Below, one piece after another: positions 52,629 to 61,529 of a DNA stretch of 64,000 bases (positions are counted from its first letter, which is position 1; each line of letters begins with the position of its first letter). The position numbers and the translations under genes are program-made. The DNA is from Caulobacter segnis (lineage in GTDB: Bacteria > Pseudomonadota > Alphaproteobacteria > Caulobacterales > Caulobacteraceae), in the NCBI RefSeq assembly GCF_023935105.1, contig NZ_CP096040.1:5375001-5439000 (forward strand). The letters run 5' to 3'. The notes under the pieces are model-generated. The model was not told the DNA's origin, ran no database searches, and worked only from the letters and a program-made list of their open reading frames with translations.

Positions 52629-53429
52629 CTACACCTTGCGGAAGCGGCTTCCCTGGCTGGCCATTAGGGCCAGGGCCCAGTCGTCGGGCACGACCTTGGC
52701 GATGGCGGCGATGGCCTTGTTCGGGGCGCCGGGCACGCAGATCGAGCGGTTGGCCTCGGCGGCCTCGTAGCCGGCGGCGGCGACCTCGTCGGCGCCCAGC
52801 CACAGCCACTCGGGCACGCCCTGGCTGACCTGGGCGCGGGTGCCGTTGACGTCGTGGAATTCCGAATAGGTGAAGCCGGGGCACAGGGCGCTGACGTGGA
52901 CGCCGGTCGAGAGGTTCTCCAGGTGCAGGCTTTGGGAGAACTTGACCAGGAAGCCCTTGGTCGCCGCGTACAGGGTGTGGCCGGCCGCGCCGGGGACCAG
53001 GCCCGCCAGCGAGGCGACGTTGACGATGCGGCCGAAGCGGCGCTCGACCATGCCCGGCAGGACCTTGTGGGTCATCTCGCAGACGCTGGTGAGCATCACC
53101 TGCAGGAACATCGCCTGGTCGGCCCAGCTGGTGGACGCATAGGTCCCCGGCAGGCCGTAGCCAGCGTTGTTGACCAAGGCGTCGACCACGCGGCCCTGCT
53201 CGGCCAGCGCGGCCAGCACCGTGTCGGTCCCGGCGGGATCGGAGAGGTCGGCGGGGATGGCGTAGGCCTCGACGCCCGAACGCAGCGTGATCTCGGCGGC
53301 CAAGCCCTCCAGGCGGTCGGCCCGGCGCGCGGTCAGGGCCACGTCGTAGCCGTGGCTGGCATAAATGCGGGCGGAGGCGGCCCCGATGCCGGCGGAAGCG
53401 CCAGTGATCAGGGCGAGGCGGCGGGCCAT
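52629..53429 (-). CDS. Short-chain dehydrogenase/reductase
   Basis: A 266-residue classical SDR. Cofactor binding: LITGASAGIGAASARIYASH with ARR after beta2, which favours NADP. Catalytic Ser is in VNVASLAGL, Tyr and Lys in LYAATKGFLVKFS. The NNAG motif is in LVNNAGYGLPG. Substrate is unknown. ATG at 53429. It stands between rlmN and the WrbA-like gene, all minus strand. Confidence 0.93.
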   Translation of the reverse strand: MARRLALITGASAGIGAASARIYASHGYDVALTARRADRLEGLAAEITLRSGVEAYAIPADLSDPAGTDTVLAALAEQGRVVDALVNNAGYGLPGTYASTSWADQAMFLQVMLTSVCEMTHKVLPGMVERRFGRIVNVASLAGLVPGAAGHTLYAATKGFLVKFSQSLHLENLSTGVHVSALCPGFTYSEFHDVNGTRAQVSQGVPEWLWLGADEVAAAGYEAAEANRSICVPGAPNKAIAAIAKVVPDDWALALMASQGSRFRKV

Positions 53430-53531
53430 GCTCGGGTGATCCGGTGAAAGACGAAACTTCGCCGGAGACCAGCACGGCCCGCGCTTCGGTTCAAGAAGCC
53501 CTCGAAATCCCTCGCGAGGAAGGGGGCGGAA

Positions 53532-53561
53532 GGGGCGCGCCAGGTACGGAACGCGCGCCCC
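53532..53561. terminator. GC hairpin after the WrbA-like gene
   Basis: GGGGCGCG (53532-53539) pairs with CGCGCCCC (53554-53561), 54 bases past the WrbA-like stop. On the minus strand only CCCCTTCC follows, so termination strength is uncertain. Confidence 0.4.
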
Positions 53562-53614
53562 CTCCGGGCCGCGGCTGGGAGGGAGACCGCCGCGACCTTG
53601 GGGACCTTAAAACC

Positions 53615-54226
53615 CTAGGCGGCCTTGCCGAGGTCGGCCGCCGCGCTGGCGCCGACCGCCCAGCGGACGGCGGCCTTGGCGACGCGCTCGCCCAGCAGGC
53701 GGGCGGTCTCGCGGTCGCCGGCGGGCGGGGTGATCTCGGGCGAGGCGTTGTCCGACTGGGCGGCCAGGCCCAGGAAGGCGCCGACGCGGTTCAGGCTGTC
53801 CGGGCCACGCTCGGCTGCGGTGACGGCCGGGGCCGGGACGCCGAGGCTGACCCAGTTCATGCCGTGCTGGGCGGCCAGGATCGCCAGGCTGTTCAGCGCA
53901 TGCAGCTTGTCGCCGGCGAAGCTGTGCGAGTTGGTGAAGCCGGCGGCCAGCTTGTCCTTCCACGCACCGGTGAACCAGGCGGACGCGGTCGCGTCGGCGA
54001 ACACTTTGAACACGCCCGAGACGTCGCCCATGTAGGTCGGCGCGCCGAAGATCACGGCGTCGGCCTTAGTGATCTCCTCGATGAGCGGCGCGAAATCCTG
54101 AGCGGCGTTTTCGATCTTCAGCAGCACCGGGGTCTGGCCGGCGTCACGGACGCCTTCGGCGACCTTCTGGGCCAGGACTTCGGTGTGGCCGTAACCGGAG
54201 TGATAGGGGATGGCGACGGTAGTCAT
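53615..54226 (-). CDS. WrbA-like flavodoxin-fold NAD(P)H:quinone oxidoreductase
   Basis: A 203-residue flavodoxin-like protein: VAIPYHSGYGHTEVLAQKVA (FMN phosphate loop), ADAVIFGAPTYMGDVSGVFK and a final Ala-rich helix. The active-site segment resembles WrbA/NQO-like enzymes that reduce quinones with two electrons. GAGGGA lies eight bases upstream of ATG 54226. It is divergent from an MFS pump, with candidate operators between, suggesting a joint response to quinone-like or electrophilic compounds. Confidence 0.9.
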   Translation of the reverse strand: MTTVAIPYHSGYGHTEVLAQKVAEGVRDAGQTPVLLKIENAAQDFAPLIEEITKADAVIFGAPTYMGDVSGVFKVFADATASAWFTGAWKDKLAAGFTNSHSFAGDKLHALNSLAILAAQHGMNWVSLGVPAPAVTAAERGPDSLNRVGAFLGLAAQSDNASPEITPPAGDRETARLLGERVAKAAVRWAVGASAAADLGKAA

Positions 54227-54529
54227 TGGAATTCCCTCGAATTCGAAACTGAAACGGTAGCGATTACGTAATGCGCCCAGACGGTGCCGCCAGAGGATCA
54301 GCAACAACAGGTGGTGCAATTTTTCTGAAGGTGGGTTTCAGCGCCGCTCAAGGCCCGCGCCTCACCGAACGGCGAAATATACCGGCACAGCTTGCGACAA
54401 CGTTGTCATTCCTTTATCTGAAAGGAAATTCCGCAATGCATCTATTGATCCGACGCGCCCTCTCCCGGCGCGGCGTATACATCCTTTCGCCCCCCAATTC
54501 TTTCGTCCCTCTGTGTGTGTGAGGCGCCG
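54227..54529. promoter_or_regulatory. Divergent control region with two palindromes
   Basis: About 300 bp between the WrbA-like and MFS starts, with no supported gene. It contains a perfect 12-bp palindrome GACAACGTTGTC (54396-54407) and, two bases later, arms TTCCTTT/AAAGGAA around ATCTG (54409-54427). Adjacent AT-rich sequence suits promoters. The binding protein is not identified; the Rrf2-type regulator just past the MFS gene is one candidate. Confidence 0.6.
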
Positions 54530-55729
54530 ATGACCACAGATTCTCCGAAGATCCACCCGGGTCTCGTCCTCCTGGCCCTGGCCCTCGGCGGCTTCGCGAT
54601 CGGCACGACCGAGTTCGCGTCGATGAGCCTGCTGCCCTACTTCGCCAAGGACCTGGGGGTGGACGCCCCGACGGCCGGCCATGCGATCAGCGCCTATGCG
54701 ATGGGCGTGGTGGTCGGGGCGCCGGTGATCGCCGTGGCCGCCGCGCGCCTGCCGCGCCGGGTGATCCTGACGGTGCTGATGGCGGTGTTCGCGGTCGGTA
54801 ACCTGCTCTCGGCGCTGGCGCCCAACTTCGGCTGGATGATCGCCTTCCGCTTCTTCTCGGGCTTGCCGCACGGCGCCTATTTCGGGGTCGCGGCCCTGGT
54901 CGCCGCCAGCGTCTCGCCGCCGGACAAGCGAGCCCGGTCGGTGGCCATGGTGATGATCGGCCTGACCATCGCCACCATCATCGGCGTGCCCATGGCCAAC
55001 GTCGTGGGCCAGTGGATCGGCTGGCGCTGGGGCTTCGTGATCGTCGCGGCGCTGGCGTCCCTCACCGCCCTGTCGGTCTGGCTGTACGCACCGCGCGTCC
55101 CGGCCGACGCCAAGGCCAGCCCGCTGCGCGAGCTGTCGGCCCTGGCCAAGGGCCGGGTGTGGCTGACCCTGGCGATCGGCGCGATCGGCTTTGGCGGCAT
55201 GTTCTGCGTCTACACCTATCTGGCCGACACCATGCTGGCCGTCACCCACGCCTCGCCCGCCGCCCTGCCGGTCGTGCTGGCGGTGTTTGGCGCCGGGATG
55301 ACCGTCGGCACCCTGGTCTGCGCCTGGGCCGCCGACCGCGCCCTGATGCCGGCCATCGGCGCGATCCTGCTGTGGAGCGCCGGCGCGCTTGCCCTCTATC
55401 CGCTGGCCATCGGCAGCCTGTGGACGCTGATCCCGGTCGTCTTCCTGATCGGTTGCGGCGGCGGCCTGGGCGCGGTGCTGCAGACCCGGCTGATGGACGT
55501 GGCCGGCGAGGCCCAGACCCTGGCGGCGGCCCTGAACCACTCGGCGTTCAACACCGCCAACGCCCTGGGTCCCTGGCTGGGCGGCCTGGCCATCGCGGCC
55601 GGCTACGGCTGGGCCTCGACCGGTTGGGTCGGCGTCGCCCTGGCCCTGGGCGGCTTTATGATCTGGATCGTGGCGGCGCTGGACGCGCGTCAGCAGCGAC
55701 AGCGGCTGACGCTGGCGGCGGCCGAGTAG
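54530..55729 (+). CDS. MFS transporter (DHA1/AraJ-like)
   Basis: A 399-residue transporter with about 12 membrane helices. It shows the DHA1-type start TTEFASMSLLPYFAKDLGVD, the motif GAPVIAVAAARLPRRVILT between helices 2 and 3, and FFSGLPHGAYFGVAALVAAS in helix 4-5, the last being typical of AraJ/YdhP/PbuE relatives. Substrate is unknown; export of small metabolites or toxic compounds is usual. GAGG precedes ATG 54530. Divergent from the WrbA-like gene. Confidence 0.92.
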   Translation: MTTDSPKIHPGLVLLALALGGFAIGTTEFASMSLLPYFAKDLGVDAPTAGHAISAYAMGVVVGAPVIAVAAARLPRRVILTVLMAVFAVGNLLSALAPNFGWMIAFRFFSGLPHGAYFGVAALVAASVSPPDKRARSVAMVMIGLTIATIIGVPMANVVGQWIGWRWGFVIVAALASLTALSVWLYAPRVPADAKASPLRELSALAKGRVWLTLAIGAIGFGGMFCVYTYLADTMLAVTHASPAALPVVLAVFGAGMTVGTLVCAWAADRALMPAIGAILLWSAGALALYPLAIGSLWTLIPVVFLIGCGGGLGAVLQTRLMDVAGEAQTLAAALNHSAFNTANALGPWLGGLAIAAGYGWASTGWVGVALALGGFMIWIVAALDARQQRQRLTLAAAE

Positions 55730-55739
55730 CGAAAGCGGC

Positions 55740-56183
55740 TCAGCAGCCGCCGTCCACGGCCGCGTGCGCGCCGTTCAGCAGGTCGGCGACGGTGATCTGG
55801 GCCAGCCGGTCGGCCGCGGCGCGGTCGGCGGCGTGGATGGCCGAGCGCACCGCGTCGGGGATCTTCTCCCCCACCGGGCAGCCCTTCACGCCCTTGGGCG
55901 CGACGCCCAGGTGGGCGCAGCCATTCACCGCCCGCAGCACCAGGTCGAGCGTAATCGAATCGGCCGGCCTCAGCAGCCACGCCCCGCCGTTGGCGCCGGC
56001 GCGCGCGCCGATCAGCCCCGCCTTGCCCAGCATGGCGGTGACCCGGCGGACCACGACCGGATTGGTCGGGACCGAGGCGGCGAGTTCGGCGCTGGCGACG
56101 GCGCGGTCGGCGGAAAACGCCTCCTTGTGCGCCAGATAGGCCAGGGCGTGGGCCGCTACGGGAAATTTCTGACTGTCGGACAT
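55740..56183 (-). CDS. Rrf2-family transcriptional regulator
   Basis: A 147-residue regulator. The winged helix is KFPVAAHALAYLAHKEAFSA, then SAELAASVPTNPVVVRRVTA and MLGKAGLIGARAGANGGAWL, matching the YwnA-like Rrf2 group. Two Cys (NGCAHLGVAPKGVKGCPVGE) replace the three-Cys cluster motif and may sense redox or electrophiles. ATG at 56183 was chosen by family alignment; an in-frame ATG at 56237 would add 18 residues. It converges on the MFS gene. Confidence 0.87.
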   Translation of the reverse strand: MSDSQKFPVAAHALAYLAHKEAFSADRAVASAELAASVPTNPVVVRRVTAMLGKAGLIGARAGANGGAWLLRPADSITLDLVLRAVNGCAHLGVAPKGVKGCPVGEKIPDAVRSAIHAADRAAADRLAQITVADLLNGAHAAVDGGC

Positions 56184-56364
56184 CTCTACCGGGAACGTAA
56201 GGTTGTCGGCCGCGCGTTCAACTGAAAACTGTTTCATCTTCGCAACGAGCCTGTCGGCGACGTCGGGGGATGATTGAACCGGCCGCGGATTGGGTGTATC
56301 GCGCCGCGCTTGATCGATATGGGTCGGCCGACAGCATTTTGCGAGGGCGGCCCGGAGGGATTGA

Positions 56365-58353
56365 ATGGCTTCCGAAGCCTCCAGCGCCGCCGGCAACGAC
56401 TGCGCGCCCGCGTCTTCCGATATTCCGCAGCAGGAGGGCGCCCCCTCCAACGGCAATGGCCAAGGCCACGGCGACGCGAAGGGTCATGGCTTCTTCGCCG
56501 TGGCTCTGGGTTCGATTGGCGTCGTTTTCGGCGATATCGGCACCAGCCCGCTATACGCCCTGCGCGAGGCCCTGGCCCATTCGCGCAGCACGACGGCGAC
56601 CGAGCACGCGGTGCTGGGCGTGGTGTCGCTGGTCCTGTGGACCCTGACGCTGTTCGTGACGATCAAGTACGTCATCTTCTTCATGCGCGCCGACAACAAG
56701 GGCGAGGGCGGCACCCTGGCGCTCATGGCCCTGGCCCAGAAGGCCCTAGGCGGAACCGGCCGCAAGCGCTCGGTCGCGGTGTTCTTCCTCGGCGTGGTGG
56801 GCGCGGCCCTGTTCTACGGCGACGGGATCATCACCCCGGCCATCTCGGTGCTCTCGGCCGTCGAGGGCCTGAAGGACGCGCCGGGCGTGGGCCATGTCTT
56901 CACGCCCTACATCCTGCCGATCTCGGCCGGCATCCTGATCCTGCTGTTCGCCGTCCAGGCCAAGGGCACACACCGGATGGCCTCGCTGTTCGGTCCGTTC
57001 ACCGCCGTCTGGTTCCTGATCCTGGGCGGCCTGGGCGCCTTCCACCTGGCCGACGACCTGTCGATCTTCCGCGCCTTCAATCCCTGGTACGGGATCCGCT
57101 TCCTGTTCGAGAACGGCTTCCTGGGCTTCGTGATCCTGGGCAGCGTGTTCCTGGTCGTCACCGGGGCCGAGGCGCTCTACGCCGACATGGGCCACTTCGG
57201 GAAGCGCCCGATCCAGGCCTCGTGGCTGTGCCTGGTGTTCCCCTGCCTGGCCCTAAACTATCTGGGTCAGGGCGCCCTGGTGCTGGACCATCCGGCCGCG
57301 CGCCACAATCCGTTCTGGGAGATGGTGCCCGGCTTCGCCTACTGGCCGGTGCTGCTGATGGCCACCGTCGCCACCGTCATCGCCAGCCAGGCGGTGATCA
57401 CCGGCGCCTTCTCGATGACCCAGCAGGCCGTGCAGCTGGGCCTGCTGCCGCGCATCGAGATCAAGCGCACCTCCGAGACCCAGGCCGGCCAGATCTTCGT
57501 GCCGGCGGTGAACCAGTTGCTGCTGATCGGCGTGCTGGTGCTGCTGTTCGCCTTCCGCAGCTCGCACAAGCTGGCCAGCGCCTACGGCATCGCCGTGACC
57601 GGCGCGATGTTCGTCGACACCCTGCTGGCCTATGTGGTCATCCGCCGCGTGTGGAAGTGGAACCTGGGCCAGACCGCCCTGCTGCTGGTCCCGCTGGTCG
57701 CGCTGGACAGCGTGTTCATCGCCTCGAACATGCTGAAGATCCCCGACGGCGCCTGGCTGCCGCTGGTGTTCGGCGCGGTGCTGGTGCTGATCATGTGGAC
57801 CTGGACGCGCGGGGCCAACATCCTGACCGCCAAGACCCGACGCGACAGCGTGCCCCTGGTCGACCTGATGGAGATCCTGCGCGCCCGCGCCCCGCACCGC
57901 GCGCCGGGCACGGCGATCTTCCTGACCTCCGACCCGGACATGACCCCGGTCGCCCTGATGCACAACCTCAAGCACAACAAGGTGCTGCACGAGCGCAACG
58001 TCATCCTGACCGTCCGCACCACCGAGACGCCGCGCGTCCGCGAGGAAGATCGGGTGACGATCGAGAAGGTCAACGACGACTTCAAGAAGGTTATCGTCAA
58101 CTACGGCTTCATGGAGAGCCCGAACATCCCCAAGGCCCTGGCGGTGTGCCGCAAGCAGGGGCTGAAATTCGACATCATGGCCACCAGCTTCTTCCTGGGC
58201 AGGCGCTCGATCGTGCCGTCGGCCAACAGCGGCATGCCGCTGTGGCAGGACCGGCTGTTCATCTACCTGATGAAGAACGCGGCCAACCCGACGGACTTCT
58301 TCAAGATCCCGCCCGGCCGCGTCGTCGAACTGGGCGCCCAGGTCACCGTTTAA
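56365..58353 (+). CDS. kup: Low-affinity potassium transporter Kup
   Basis: A 662-residue KUP/HAK/KT transporter with about 12 membrane helices and a cytoplasmic C-terminal domain. Diagnostic segments are GVVFGDIGTSPLYALREAL, VIFFMRADNKGEGGTLALMA, ALFYGDGIITPAISVLSAVE and VTGAEALYADMGHFGKRPIQ. It takes up K+ with protons. The N-terminal 40 residues are Gly/Ala/Asn-rich and probably disordered. GGAGGG lies five bases upstream of ATG 56365. Confidence 0.96.
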   Translation: MASEASSAAGNDCAPASSDIPQQEGAPSNGNGQGHGDAKGHGFFAVALGSIGVVFGDIGTSPLYALREALAHSRSTTATEHAVLGVVSLVLWTLTLFVTIKYVIFFMRADNKGEGGTLALMALAQKALGGTGRKRSVAVFFLGVVGAALFYGDGIITPAISVLSAVEGLKDAPGVGHVFTPYILPISAGILILLFAVQAKGTHRMASLFGPFTAVWFLILGGLGAFHLADDLSIFRAFNPWYGIRFLFENGFLGFVILGSVFLVVTGAEALYADMGHFGKRPIQASWLCLVFPCLALNYLGQGALVLDHPAARHNPFWEMVPGFAYWPVLLMATVATVIASQAVITGAFSMTQQAVQLGLLPRIEIKRTSETQAGQIFVPAVNQLLLIGVLVLLFAFRSSHKLASAYGIAVTGAMFVDTLLAYVVIRRVWKWNLGQTALLLVPLVALDSVFIASNMLKIPDGAWLPLVFGAVLVLIMWTWTRGANILTAKTRRDSVPLVDLMEILRARAPHRAPGTAIFLTSDPDMTPVALMHNLKHNKVLHERNVILTVRTTETPRVREEDRVTIEKVNDDFKKVIVNYGFMESPNIPKALAVCRKQGLKFDIMATSFFLGRRSIVPSANSGMPLWQDRLFIYLMKNAANPTDFFKIPPGRVVELGAQVTV

Positions 58354-58371
58354 GAGCTACAGTCCCCGCCC

Positions 58372-58734
58372 ATGGAAACGACCCTGCGCGTGCTGGGCGA
58401 CGGTCTGTCGATCGCCGCCCTGGCCATCATCGCCGCCACCGCCCAAGGGGCCTGGAAACGGATCCCCAAGGGCGTGGCCGTGCCGATGCAATGGGGCTTC
58501 GACGGCAAGCCGACCTGGCGCGCGTCCAAGGCCTTGGGCCTGCTGACCATCCCGGTCCTGTCGATCATCGTGCTGCTGTCGTTCACCCTGACCCAGGCGA
58601 CCTTCACCGACGATCCGATGCGGGCGATGATCATCTTCCTGGTCCGCGCCACCATCGCCGCCAGCCTGGCGCTGAGCCAGCTTTTCCACCTGCGGTTCGT
58701 CATCAGGACGTTGCAGGAAGAGGGTCAGCTTTAA
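58372..58734 (+). CDS. DUF1648-like small membrane protein
   Basis: A 120-residue protein with three to four hydrophobic helices. The segment RIPKGVAVPMQWGFDGKPTW resembles the DUF1648 pattern (IP...P.HWG.DG.P) found in SdpI-like and other membrane proteins. No function is established. It follows kup by 18 bases and is probably on the same transcript. Confidence 0.78.
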   Translation: METTLRVLGDGLSIAALAIIAATAQGAWKRIPKGVAVPMQWGFDGKPTWRASKALGLLTIPVLSIIVLLSFTLTQATFTDDPMRAMIIFLVRATIAASLALSQLFHLRFVIRTLQEEGQL

Positions 58735-58805
58735 ACTTCTTGACCCGCGCGCCCTGATCCCGTTGAAGGCGCGCGACTTTGTGTTTCTCTCCGGAAGGAC
58801 CCCTC

Positions 58806-60032
58806 ATGGCCGACAAGTCCGTGAAGAAGGTCGTGCTCGCCTATTCGGGCGGCCTCGACACCTCGATCATCCTCAAGTGGCTGCAGACCGAGTACGGCGC
58901 CGAGGTCATCACCTTCACGGCCGACCTCGGCCAGGGCGAAGAGATCGAACCGGCGCGCGCCAAGGCGCTGGCCGCCGGCGTCAAGCCCGAGAACATCTTC
59001 ATCGAGGACGTGCGCGAGGAGTTCGTCCGCGACTACGTGTTCCCGATGTTCCGCGCCAACACGGTCTATGAGGGCCAGTACCTGCTGGGCACCTCGATCG
59101 CGCGTCCGCTGATCGCCAAGAAGCAGATCGAGATCGCCCGCAAGATGGGCGCCGACGCCGTCAGCCACGGCGCGACCGGCAAGGGCAACGACCAGGTCCG
59201 CTTCGAGCTGGGCTACTACGGCCTCGAGCCCGACATCACCGTGATCGCCCCCTGGCGCGAGTGGGACTTCAAGTCCCGCGAGGCCCTGCTGGACTTCGCC
59301 GAGAAGCACCAGATCCAGATCACCAAGGACAAGCGCGGCGAGGCGCCGTTCAGCGTCGACGCCAACCTGCTGCACAGCAGCTCGGAAGGTAAGGTCCTGG
59401 AAGACCCGGCGGTCGAGGCCCCCGAGTTCGTCCACATGCGCACGATCGCGCCGGAAGACGCGCCCGACAAGCCGACCATCATCACCATCGACTTCGAGAA
59501 GGGCGACCCGGTCGCCATCGACGGCGTCGCCATGTCGCCCGCCACCCTGTTGACCAAGCTCAACGAACTGGGCCGCGACAACGGCGTCGGTCGCCTCGAC
59601 CTTGTCGAGAACCGCTTCGTCGGCATGAAGTCGCGCGGCGTCTACGAGACCCCCGGCGGCACCATCCTGCTAGCCGCCCACCGTGGCATCGAGAGCATCA
59701 CGCTGGACCGCGGCGCCATGCACCTGAAGGACGAGCTGATGCCGAAATACGCATCGCTGGTCTACAACGGCTTCTGGTTCTCGCCCGAGCGCGAGATGCT
59801 GCAGGCGGCCATCGACTACAGCCAGACCAAGGTCTCGGGCCAGGTCCGCGTGAAGCTGTACAAGGGCAATGTCACGGTCATCGGCCGCACCAGCCCCTAC
59901 AGCCTGTACGACCAGGACCTGGTGACGTTCGAGGAAGGCAAGGTCGCCTACGACCACCGCGACGCCGGCGGCTTCATCAAGCTGAACGCCCTGCGCCTGC
60001 GGGTGCTCGCCAAGCGCGACAAGCGCGGCTAG
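58806..60032 (+). CDS. argG: Argininosuccinate synthase
   Basis: The 408-residue enzyme joins citrulline and aspartate with ATP in arginine synthesis. The pyrophosphatase P-loop is VVLAYSGGLDTSI at residues 9-21. The citrulline/aspartate site is in ANTVYEGQYLLGTSIARPLI and SHGATGKGNDQVRFELGY. GGAAGGA lies just upstream of ATG 58806. A strong terminator follows. The upstream frame continues nine codons but the family starts at this ATG. Confidence 0.98.
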   Translation: MADKSVKKVVLAYSGGLDTSIILKWLQTEYGAEVITFTADLGQGEEIEPARAKALAAGVKPENIFIEDVREEFVRDYVFPMFRANTVYEGQYLLGTSIARPLIAKKQIEIARKMGADAVSHGATGKGNDQVRFELGYYGLEPDITVIAPWREWDFKSREALLDFAEKHQIQITKDKRGEAPFSVDANLLHSSSEGKVLEDPAVEAPEFVHMRTIAPEDAPDKPTIITIDFEKGDPVAIDGVAMSPATLLTKLNELGRDNGVGRLDLVENRFVGMKSRGVYETPGGTILLAAHRGIESITLDRGAMHLKDELMPKYASLVYNGFWFSPEREMLQAAIDYSQTKVSGQVRVKLYKGNVTVIGRTSPYSLYDQDLVTFEEGKVAYDHRDAGGFIKLNALRLRVLAKRDKRG

Positions 60033-60057
60033 GCGACGATCGAAACGTTCTGAATCA

Positions 60058-60088
60058 CGCCGCGTCCGGTCTCGGACGCGGCGTTTTT
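60058..60088 (+). terminator. Intrinsic terminator of argG
   Basis: CGCCGCGTCCG (60058-60068) pairs perfectly with CGGACGCGGCG (60073-60083) around GTCT and is followed by TTTTT (60084-60088). It is 26 bases past the argG stop. Confidence 0.95.
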
Positions 60089-60095
60089 CTTGTCG

Positions 60096-60632
60096 CTACT
60101 CGTCGCGCGCCGCACGCCGGGCGAGCTCCGAGCAATAGCGCCCGAAGTGCTCGGCCAAGGCCTTGCCTGGTCCTGGAAAGGTCGTCACGCGACCAGCGTA
60201 CTCGATCGAGATCGTCGGGGTGCGGGTAAGCGAACTTAGATACCCATCGGGCATATCACCCTGCCCTCCAACGAAGCTGCGCTCTCGGATAGTCTCGACG
60301 CCTCGGTAGACGCGAAACACAGTGTCGACTGTCCGCACGCGAAGTTGCGTGGAATTGGCCGCTGGCGCGTAGAAGCGCGCTTGTACGCCGCCGGACTTCA
60401 ACCCCGAACAGCTTAGGACGAGGTCCACGTTCGATCCGTCGGGGCGCGCGGGCCCACTGAGCAGCAGCCCGCCCGTCACCCCATGCGCAACGCTCCAGTG
60501 GTAAGCTTGGCCGCCTTTGACGAAGTCCTTGGGAAGCGGCGCGCGATCGGTGGCCATGGCGTGAACGGCCCAAGCAGCGCCAACGACAAGGCCGAGGCCA
60601 GCGGCGGTTTGCAAAGCAGTGACAAGGCGCAT
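60096..60632 (-). CDS. Secreted or anchored hypothetical protein
   Basis: A 178-residue protein with an N-terminal signal peptide or anchor (MRLVTALQTAAGLGLVVGAA). The rest is beta-rich with short repeats (VDLVLSCSGLKSGGVQARFY, TPTISIEYAGRV) and a C-terminal helix with a Cys (FGRYCSELARRAARDE). No family is recognised. ATG at 60632 has GGGAGA six bases upstream. It converges on argG. Confidence 0.75.
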   Translation of the reverse strand: MRLVTALQTAAGLGLVVGAAWAVHAMATDRAPLPKDFVKGGQAYHWSVAHGVTGGLLLSGPARPDGSNVDLVLSCSGLKSGGVQARFYAPAANSTQLRVRTVDTVFRVYRGVETIRERSFVGGQGDMPDGYLSSLTRTPTISIEYAGRVTTFPGPGKALAEHFGRYCSELARRAARDE

Positions 60633-60684
60633 CGGCGTCTCCCAGGGCCGGGCCAGCCTAGCCACTCAACCAGGAAGCGCAAGT

Positions 60685-60885
60685 CTACACGCGATTGTAC
60701 GGATACCTGTCGCGGATCATTCGCTGGAAGAACCAGCCCTTGGACGGGGCGCGGAAGAAGGCCTTGCCGACCCGTTCGGGCACGCCGACATAGACGTATT
60801 CGTCGCCGTCCTGGAACGTGACGAAGAGCTTGCCGTGCTCGGCCGAGTAGTCGATGTCTCGGATGGCGGTGGATTCCACATGCAT
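60685..60885 (-). CDS. KTSC-domain protein
   Basis: A 66-residue protein matching the KTSC domain: VESTAIRDIDYSAEHGKLFV, then TFQDGDEYVYVGVPERVGKA and SKGWFFQRMIRDRYPYNRV. The domain is small, beta-rich and sometimes fused to nucleic-acid enzymes; its role is not known. ATG at 60885 fits the family start. It stands 52 bases upstream of the preceding secreted protein gene. Confidence 0.87.
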   Translation of the reverse strand: MHVESTAIRDIDYSAEHGKLFVTFQDGDEYVYVGVPERVGKAFFRAPSKGWFFQRMIRDRYPYNRV

Positions 60886-61078
60886 GGCTTTACGAAGCCT
60901 CCGCAAAAGGATCGGTCAGTCCTAGGAGCGAACGAGCGCCGGTGGGGTTCCCCGGACGCGTTCGCGCGAACCGGCGAACACCCTCGTCCTATGGCCTTTC
61001 AAGGCCCGTGCAAACTCCGGACGAATACGGCTAGGGTTCCCCGCAAAGCGGCATGAAGTCCGCGGGAGGAACACGAAG

Positions 61079-61486
61079 ATGCATCAGTCCCACGCGCTGG
61101 TGGCGATCGTCACCCTGGTGTCGCTGCTGGTCTATTTCTGGATGATCATGCGCATCCCCGGCGCCCGCCGCCGGACCGGCATCGACGCCCCGGCCATGAC
61201 CGGCCATCCGGAGCTGGAGCGCCACCTTCGCATCCAGGCCAACACCGTCGAGTGGCTGGTCGTCTACCTGCCCTCGCTGTGGCTGTTCGCGATCTACTGG
61301 AACGACCTGGTGGCCGCCGCCCTGGGCGGAATCTGGATGATCGGCCGGATCATCTACGCCCTGGGCTACGCCGCCGATCCCAAGAAGCGCGAACTGGGCT
61401 TCATCATCCAGGGCCTGGCCACGGCGGTGCTGCTGTTCGGCGCCCTGGGGCGGGCGATCTACGTGCTGATCGTGATCGGCAACTAG
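61079..61486 (+). CDS. MAPEG-family membrane protein
   Basis: A 135-residue protein with four membrane helices and the MAPEG core (RIQANTVEWLVVYLPSLWLF, then GRIIYALGYAADPKKRELGF). MAPEG members are glutathione-dependent transferases or leukotriene-type synthases in eukaryotes; bacterial members are poorly defined. GGGAGGA lies about ten bases upstream of ATG 61079. gshB elsewhere in the window would supply glutathione, but no direct link is shown. Confidence 0.9.
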   Translation: MHQSHALVAIVTLVSLLVYFWMIMRIPGARRRTGIDAPAMTGHPELERHLRIQANTVEWLVVYLPSLWLFAIYWNDLVAAALGGIWMIGRIIYALGYAADPKKRELGFIIQGLATAVLLFGALGRAIYVLIVIGN

Positions 61487-61529
61487 GGGAAGCTTTGCTG
61501 GTTCTGGCGCGGCGGCCTATATCCGCGCC

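Noticed and set aside
54271..54522. 83-codon plus-strand frame between WrbA-like and MFS genes
   Set aside because: It runs through the palindromic control region, has no ribosome binding site and no protein-like pattern.
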